This document shows, piece after piece, positions 59,267 to 64,000 of a stretch of DNA of 64,000 bases; position 1 is the stretch's first letter; each line of letters starts with the position of its first letter. This DNA is from Aquimarina megaterium XH134 (GTDB taxonomy: Bacteria > Bacteroidota > Bacteroidia > Flavobacteriales > Flavobacteriaceae): contig NZ_JACB01000001.1 in the NCBI RefSeq assembly GCF_000520975.1, forward strand, positions 62,001 through 126,000, written 5' to 3'. The notes under the pieces are model-generated. The model ran no database searches and was not told the origin of the DNA. It saw nothing but the letters and a program-made list of their open reading frames with translations. A program made the position numbers and the translations under genes.

Positions 59267-60022
59267 CTATTTTATAGCATTAATTAGATTTTCTTTCGCT
59301 AACTTTAAAATTTCATGTAATTCTTTTAGAGATATTTCTGCTGCATTATTAAAATCAACTAAAACATGATCATATTTTTTAGGATATTTTTCTTGTATAG
59401 CATCTCTAACATATTTTATCGCAGGCCTTAAATGACGATATTCTCCATCAATAACAATAGATGATTCATAGAGTGCACAAAATAAACTATAAGTATCATT
59501 TGATTCACATACTCTATTATCATTTTTATTCCAACTTTTCTTAGAATCTAGTAGTTTAATCGTGTTTTCTATAATTTTCACTTCAATTTCACTAGGCTTA
59601 AACCAGTTTCCTTGTAATTGTGCATCTTGAAAGTTAAATTTCTTAATGACTATAGGGAGTATTTTTGTCTCGTCTTCAAAGTTTCCCGCATAATAACCAT
59701 CTGTATATTGAATAAGAGTTGCTATTCGTTTAGGCATATCGGGCCAAGAAATCTCTACAAACCTTTGAACTGTATCGTTTTTGATAACAGTGAATTGCAT
59801 TTGAGGTCTTCCATATGGAGCGAGAATGATGCTAGTTAAAGCCCTACCCTCCTTGATTATGTTATACCTACCTTGATGTACTTTTCCGTTCTCATCTGTG
59901 TAAGTCCCAAACCAAAGCAGTTCTTTCTGTGCAAAAATAGTATTAGAGAAGAAAAATAGAAATAGCAAAAAAAGAAAGCTTGAATAAAATAGTGATTTGT
60001 TTTTTTTGATTGATGCTTGCAT
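59267..60022 (-). CDS. Secreted hypothetical protein
   Basis: A 251-residue protein with a signal peptide (about 1-32, ending Thr-Ile-Phe-Ala-Gln). The mature part opens with beta strands (Leu-Leu-Trp-Phe-Gly-Thr-Tyr-Thr-Asp-Glu-Asn-Gly-Lys) and closes with long helices. I do not recognise the family. It is a single minus-strand gene bounded by spacer F downstream; upstream lies the DUF2200 remnant. Confidence 0.65.
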   Translation of the reverse strand: MQASIKKNKSLFYSSFLFLLFLFFFSNTIFAQKELLWFGTYTDENGKVHQGRYNIIKEGRALTSIILAPYGRPQMQFTVIKNDTVQRFVEISWPDMPKRIATLIQYTDGYYAGNFEDETKILPIVIKKFNFQDAQLQGNWFKPSEIEVKIIENTIKLLDSKKSWNKNDNRVCESNDTYSLFCALYESSIVIDGEYRHLRPAIKYVRDAIQEKYPKKYDHVLVDFNNAAEISLKELHEILKLAKENLINAIK

Positions 60023-60097
60023 GGTTTTTATATTTAATTAGTTAAATATAAGAGCACAATTACATCAAAACGTTACAATTCAACAAGATAAGTTAGC

Positions 60098-60250
60098 TTA
60101 CCCACCTCGCAAAATCTTATCCATCTTACGCCCTTTTGCCAATTCGTCTACTAGTTTGTCTAAGTACCTTACTTGTTGTGTTAACAAATTTTCGATGTCT
60201 TCTACTCGATAACCACAAATTACATCAGTAATAAGGGAAGTATTAGTGTA
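60098..60250 (-). pseudogene. C-terminal remnant of a DUF2200 gene
   Basis: Minus-strand frame reading [14 protein letters not shown], then [22 protein letters not shown], ending TAA at 60098-60100. This is the conserved C-terminal third of DUF2200 proteins. The N-terminal part is missing: an in-frame TGA lies at 60251-60253 and a different gene (60261-60689) sits where the rest should be. Too short for a usual gene call; non-functional. Confidence 0.75.
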
Positions 60251-60260
60251 TCATCCTTAA

Positions 60261-60689
60261 TTAAAAGTTTATTCTTACCATCGTAATAAAAATTAGCAGC
60301 AATGTTACTATCCCAACAATAGTTGTAAACATTCCCACTTTTTTTGATTTGGTCCATCCTGATAATGAAATCATAACTGTTAGAGAAAAGAGTCCAATCA
60401 TAAAAGTCAGCATCCCAATTATCCTAGGCATTAAAAAGTCATTTATAACAACATTTTTTACATATCCTCCTGGTGTAGTTATCATTGAGATTTGTATCAT
60501 TGCAAATACAGTAACGAGAAAACAACCAGCAGATAACGTTGCAGACTTCAAAATTTTATTGGTTAGTTTATCTTTCTTATCAGAAACCAACAGATTAGCA
60601 ACTACTGTAATAGAAAATCCGCTCAATAAAGAACTTATCAGAATAGTTTGATTAGCTAAAGTATTCCAATATTCTAATGTTATTTGCAT
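60261..60689 (-). CDS. Small four-helix membrane protein
   Basis: A 142-residue protein with four predicted membrane segments (about 13-33, 50-70, 84-108, 118-138) and no known domain. The order of helices and short loops suggests a small accessory or stress membrane protein. It is the gene that interrupts the DUF2200 remnant, so it may have been inserted there. Single gene on the minus strand. Confidence 0.7.
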   Translation of the reverse strand: MQITLEYWNTLANQTILISSLLSGFSITVVANLLVSDKKDKLTNKILKSATLSAGCFLVTVFAMIQISMITTPGGYVKNVVINDFLMPRIIGMLTFMIGLFSLTVMISLSGWTKSKKVGMFTTIVGIVTLLLIFITMVRINF

Positions 60690-60826
60690 ATTCAGTTTGG
60701 TAATGGTTTGTAAAAGGCACTTCCTTTTATGTAGTAATATACCTATTTAAACACAAAATCGGTTCGAGTTTGTACCCGAACCGCTATTGTTACTATACCT
60801 TGTTTTGCGTTTGCTTTTTTCTGTAA

Positions 60827-61324
60827 TCAATTTGGAGAATGTAACCCCATTTTATTTCCTTCAGAATCAAGAAACAATGCGAAATATCCACTTTCATCGG
60901 CATGAGGTGTTTTGGGAACAATGATTCTACCACTATTTTTCTCGACTTTATCAAGGATTACCTGAAGGTTGTCTCCTCCATTTAGATATATAGTCACACC
61001 ATCTGCAGAGGGTTTAAAATCTTCTCCTTTCATAATAACACCAGTAACCATTTGTTCTTCATATGGAAATATACCCATTTCCATACCTGGCATTTCCATT
61101 TTCTCAATTTTAATATCCAAAATTGCCTGATAAAATTCGATTGCTCGTGAAATATCTGTTGCCGGAATTTCAAAAATTGAAATATAATTTTTCATGTCTT
61201 TTGCACTTTGATTTATGACTGAATCACTCTTTTGTCTCTCTAATTTGGGTTTATCTGTGCTATTACAAGCAGCAGAACCCAAGATTAATATTACTATAAA
61301 AAGACTACATATTATTCTCCTCAT
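60827..61324 (-). CDS. VOC-family lipoprotein
   Basis: A 165-residue lipoprotein: leader and lipobox Ser-Ala-Ala-Cys at about 17-20, a polar linker, then a vicinal-oxygen-chelate domain (about 46-163; Ile-Ser-Ile-Phe-Glu-Ile-Pro-Ala-Thr-Asp-Ile-Ser-Arg-Ala-Ile-Glu-Phe-Tyr, Val-Thr-Ile-Tyr-Leu-Asn and Phe-Leu-Asp-Ser-Glu-Gly-Asn-Lys-Met-Gly-Leu-His). Cytoplasmic members are typically glyoxalases or resistance proteins; envelope attachment is unusual. It lies downstream of the AraC-type regulator on the same strand, a possible target. Confidence 0.88.
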   Translation of the reverse strand: MRRIICSLFIVILILGSAACNSTDKPKLERQKSDSVINQSAKDMKNYISIFEIPATDISRAIEFYQAILDIKIEKMEMPGMEMGIFPYEEQMVTGVIMKGEDFKPSADGVTIYLNGGDNLQVILDKVEKNSGRIIVPKTPHADESGYFALFLDSEGNKMGLHSPN

Positions 61325-61400
61325 GCTTATTGATTAAAATATTGCGGCAAAGTTAAACTGTCTATGAGAAACAAAATTGTAAAAATGCGACAGATCTATT

Positions 61401-62216
61401 TCATTTGTAGAAAATGGAAGAAAGCGTCATGTTTTCATTTCCTAAAAACTCTTTCGGGCTAATTCCTGTAAACTCCTTGAAATCTTTAATAAAATGTGCC
61501 TGGTCATAGTATTCACTTTTATAAGCAATGTTAGTAAGACTTTCTCCTTCTTCATTAAGTAACATTTTTAGGGCACCTTGTAACCGAATTACTCTACCCA
61601 ACTGTTTCGGGCTGATCCCTATTTGTTTTACAAACATTCTTTCAAGTTGTCTTCTTTTAGATACATCTTTTTTAAGAATATCACGTATAGATGTACTCCC
61701 CTTTGTTGATAAGAGGGTATTTATAGTTGTTTTAACAATATTGTCGACCGTGACCTGCTCACTGAGTTTATTAAGAAGAAAAAATTCGATGATCTCTATT
61801 CTTTGTTTTGTATCTGTGGCTTGAATTATGTCTTGCTCTAATTTTTTGGCGATTTTTTCTTCAAATAACATTTCAATTGGCGTTTCCTTGTTTGCCAATG
61901 TTTTGATTGGTGTAGTTACAAAATTGGCAAAACCATAAGGATAAAAACGGATTGCAAATGTGTTAACATATCCTGTTGGTTCTATATAAAAAGGGTCAAT
62001 AATTTGCCCTAATACCATTGAACGAGGTTGTATAATAAAATTATCCTCGGTGGTATATCGTTTTATATCATCCCCAAGTATAAATGCCATTTCGATTGTG
62101 CCATCAGGAATTATTCGTTGTCTCTGCGTATCCTCTGTTACAGGAACTTCCAAAGTCCAATAACAACTAATTAACGATTCTAAATCTGGATGAGGCTGAA
62201 AAGTTTGATAGTTCAT
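61401..62216 (-). CDS. AraC-family regulator with DUF6597-like N-terminus
   Basis: A 271-residue regulator. The first 115 residues match the Bacteroidetes DUF6597-type cupin-like sensor (Ile-Ser-Cys-Tyr-Trp-Thr-Leu-Glu near 15-22, Arg-Ile-Ile-Pro-Asp-Gly-Thr-Ile-Glu). The C-terminal AraC domain (about 175-260) contains Arg-Gln-Leu-Glu-Arg-Met-Phe-Val-Lys-Gln-Ile-Gly-Ile-Ser-Pro and Asp-Gln-Ala-His-Phe-Ile-Lys-Asp-Phe-Lys-Glu-Phe-Thr-Gly-Ile-Ser-Pro. It lies 76 bases upstream of the VOC lipoprotein in the same direction. Confidence 0.9.
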   Translation of the reverse strand: MNYQTFQPHPDLESLISCYWTLEVPVTEDTQRQRIIPDGTIEMAFILGDDIKRYTTEDNFIIQPRSMVLGQIIDPFYIEPTGYVNTFAIRFYPYGFANFVTTPIKTLANKETPIEMLFEEKIAKKLEQDIIQATDTKQRIEIIEFFLLNKLSEQVTVDNIVKTTINTLLSTKGSTSIRDILKKDVSKRRQLERMFVKQIGISPKQLGRVIRLQGALKMLLNEEGESLTNIAYKSEYYDQAHFIKDFKEFTGISPKEFLGNENMTLSSIFYK

Positions 62217-62240
62217 TAACTGTTTGTTTTTCTTAGGTGA

Positions 62241-62340
62241 AACATAATGTCTCAGTTATGGTTAGTAAGGAAATTAAAAATAGTAACCTTTTGGTTAAGT
62301 ACTTAGCCAAAACCTGTATTAATTTAAACATTGTTGGTAG
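62241..62340. repeat. Palindromic spacer G (attC-like)
   Basis: The interior TTTTGGTTAAGTACTTAGCC (about 62289) matches spacer D's TTTTGGTTTATTACTTAGCC (about 6924) at 17 of 20 positions. The right end, ACATTGTTGGTAG, matches the right end of spacer D (ACATTGTTGTATA) at most positions and lies just before the stop of the acetyltransferase gene. Confidence 0.55.
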
Positions 62341-62346
62341 TCGTTT

Positions 62347-62790
62347 TTATCTTTTTAATTCCATATGTAAAACTGGGTAAGGTTTCCCAGAAGAATCTAA
62401 TTCAGAGCGCCCTATTACTTCAAACCCGAAATGTTTGTAAAATCCAACTGCTTGTTCATTCTGTTCATTCACATCAACTTTCGTGACATTTAAGTTATCA
62501 ATTGCATATTCCAATAATGTTTTACCAATTTTTTTTCCTCTATATTCAGGGTGAATGAATAGCATTTCTAAGTTTTGTTCAGCAATACCGACAAAACCAA
62601 TTATTTTCTTCTTATTGTTCCTTATACAACGCAATTCAACTGCATCCAAGTATGTGTCTAAGATTAGAGGTTTAAAATATTCGATGTCTTCTTCTTTTAA
62701 AAAGTGATGAGTCGCTCTAACCGAAGATTCCCAAACATTTACTACTTCCTTGTATTCGGTTTTATTGATTGTATCTGTTTTTTGTTTCAT
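62347..62790 (-). CDS. GNAT-family N-acetyltransferase
   Basis: A 147-residue acetyl-CoA-dependent acetyltransferase. Motif A is present: Leu-Phe-Ile-His-Pro-Glu-Tyr-Arg-Gly-Lys-Lys-Ile-Gly-Lys-Thr-Leu-Leu (the Arg/Gln-x-x-Gly-x-Gly/Ala pyrophosphate loop). It is followed by Asn-Glu-Gln-Ala-Val-Gly-Phe-Tyr-Lys-His-Phe-Gly-Phe. The start was placed at ATG 62790; a TTG at 62811 falls in the spacer sequence. The gene is bounded by spacer-family sequence on both sides, and GNATs are frequent integron cassette genes. Confidence 0.88.
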   Translation of the reverse strand: MKQKTDTINKTEYKEVVNVWESSVRATHHFLKEEDIEYFKPLILDTYLDAVELRCIRNNKKKIIGFVGIAEQNLEMLFIHPEYRGKKIGKTLLEYAIDNLNVTKVDVNEQNEQAVGFYKHFGFEVIGRSELDSSGKPYPVLHMELKR

Positions 62791-62896
62791 TCTCTTAATT
62801 ACTGTCAACAATGGAATAAAAGGTATATGTATTTACAAATCTACTGGTTTTTACCTGATCTACGACATTAACCTGTTAGCTTATACAAAGCTATAC

Positions 62897-64000
62897 TTAC
62901 TCCACCAATCCTTCACCTTCCATATACAGTTCCTCTAATTGTTTTTTAACCTCATCAGATGGATTTGCCCACATCCCTCGTTGTATGGCTTCCAACAAAC
63001 GTTCACTCATATCTTTTAGTGCCCAGGGATTATTTTGGGTTATAAATTCTTTATTCTCGGGAGTTAACAAATAGCTTTCTGTAATACCTTCATACATAAA
63101 ATCATCGATCAGATTTGTCGTGGCATCATAAGCAAACAGATAATCTAAGGTGGCTGCCATTTCGAATGCTCCTTTATATCCATGCCGTTGTACTCCTGCA
63201 ATCCATTTGGGATTGATTACTCGTGATCGATATACTTTTAGCAATTCTTCTTTTAATGTTTTTACCTTAGGGGTTTCTGGTCGAGAATGATCTCCAAAAT
63301 AGATTTCGGCTTCATTACCTTTTACTGTCTTTACGGCATTGGCCAATCCCCCGTGAAACTGATAATAATCATCACTATCCAAAATATCATGTTCTCTGTT
63401 ATCCTGGTTTTGCATTACGATCTGCATTGCTTGCAATCGATACTGAAATGATTCATGTGCAGAAACTCCTTTTTTAGAATTACTGTAGGCATATCCACTC
63501 CAATTGATATATACTTTGGCAAGATCTTCCTGGGTTTGCCAGTTTTTTTCATCGATTACGGCTTGCAACCCTGCTCCATATGCTCCCGGTTTAGAGCCAA
63601 ACACACGATACAAAGCGCGTTTCGAAGCTTCTTCTTGTGGTAATCCTTGCTCTTGCCACTGTGATTGTTCTGCTAAAAACCGTTTTCTGATAGGATTATC
63701 TTCTATGGATTCATCCAGATTCGCTAAACGTGTAACCACTGCATTAAACAGATTGATCACATCGGGAAATGCATCTCTAAAAAACCCTGAGATCCGTAAT
63801 GTAACATCTACTCTGGGTCTTCCTAACTTTAGTAAAGGGATTACTTCAAAATCAGTAACTCTTCGATTAGCATTTTTCCATAACGGGCGTACTCCCATTA
63901 ATGCAAATGCCTGTGCAATATCATCTCCTCCTGTACGCATGGTAGAGGTTCCCCATACCGAAATCCCAATAGTTTCGGGATAATCCCCGTTTTCCTGTAA
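62897..64000 (-). CDS. cobN: Cobaltochelatase subunit CobN, C-terminal part
   Basis: The 3' end of a large gene that runs off the right edge; 367 residues are visible. The frame is open to base 64000, including Glu-Thr-Ile-Gly-Ile-Ser-Val-Trp-Gly-Thr-Ser, then Arg-Thr-Gly-Gly-Asp-Asp-Ile-Ala-Gln-Ala, Pro-Arg-Val-Asp-Val-Thr-Leu-Arg-Ile-Ser-Gly, and Gly-Tyr-Lys-Gly-Ala-Phe-Glu-Met-Ala. These are characteristic of CobN/ChlH, the large subunit that inserts cobalt into hydrogenobyrinate diamide in the aerobic pathway. Its separation from the cob cluster at 38-46 kb by 17 kb of unrelated genes is notable. Confidence 0.93.
   Translation of the reverse strand, partial: LQENGDYPETIGISVWGTSTMRTGGDDIAQAFALMGVRPLWKNANRRVTDFEVIPLLKLGRPRVDVTLRISGFFRDAFPDVINLFNAVVTRLANLDESIEDNPIRKRFLAEQSQWQEQGLPQEEASKRALYRVFGSKPGAYGAGLQAVIDEKNWQTQEDLAKVYINWSGYAYSNSKKGVSAHESFQYRLQAMQIVMQNQDNREHDILDSDDYYQFHGGLANAVKTVKGNEAEIYFGDHSRPETPKVKTLKEELLKVYRSRVINPKWIAGVQRHGYKGAFEMAATLDYLFAYDATTNLIDDFMYEGITESYLLTPENKEFITQNNPWALKDMSERLLEAIQRGMWANPSDEVKKQLEELYMEGEGLVE

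Noticed and set aside
62811..62811. TTG start for the acetyltransferase
   Set aside because: ATG at 62790 fits the family and TTG lies in the spacer-like sequence; the upstream residues have no support.

Overview
The window is from a low-GC marine-type Flavobacteriaceae, probably close to Aquimarina; this is inference. The support is giant secreted proteins with type IX secretion (T9SS) C-terminal sorting domains, a FecI/FecR/TonB-receptor signalling set with an STN domain, AT-rich Bacteroidetes promoters of the TTTG-N19-TAnnTTTG kind, and many Bacteroidetes-specific families. No rRNA or tRNA gene was recognised.

Layout. 1-3.7 kb: 3' end of a very large unrecognised protein, closed by a strong terminator. 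4.0-8.5 kb: unrelated small genes, all on the minus strand (membrane protein, HAD phosphatase-like, leucine-rich repeat, unknown, ABM-like plus 3-methyladenine glycosylase, broken Crp/Fnr). Most are separated by imperfect palindromes with recurring ends, which gives the stretch the look of a gene-cassette array. 8.8-12.9 kb: plus-strand accessory genes (PP2C-like phosphatase, secreted proteins, Crp/Fnr regulator, tautomerase/SDR/NTF2-like operon). 13.0-17.2 kb: a candidate structured RNA, then a leader with a 27-codon ORF and mutually exclusive hairpins in front of a likely RNA-repair operon: rtcB, prfH, a TPR gene and an ERI1-like exonuclease.

17.3-36.2 kb: a surface-protein system. Two giant T9SS proteins (3115 and 1077 aa) share a C-terminal module. 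They lie beside an ECF sigma factor, a FecR-type anti-sigma and a TonB-dependent receptor. Both giant genes and the fecR-receptor unit carry the same element, AAAAATAGGGTA-N13-CTGTAT, so the sigma factor probably controls all of them. A TPR/HTH regulator follows.

38.0-45.8 kb: cobalamin synthesis (cobQ, PLP decarboxylase, cbiB, a P-loop ATPase, a cobalamin riboswitch, a [2Fe-2S] protein, an epimerase-like protein, the uroporphyrinogen methyltransferase, cbiX). cobN re-appears at the right edge. 46.1-55.9 kb: small ORF plus Fe superoxide dismutase, WYL and AraC regulators, hydrolases, a ToxR-like membrane regulator with a tandem direct-repeat operator, and a second ECF sigma operon. 56.2-62.8 kb: another run of single minus-strand genes with the same palindromic spacer family, including a GNAT acetyltransferase and a DUF2200 gene remnant.

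The best candidates for something undescribed are the attenuator-like leader on the rtcB-prfH-TPR-exonuclease operon, the sigma-linked promoter regulon of the giant surface proteins, and the palindrome-bounded cassette-like arrays.
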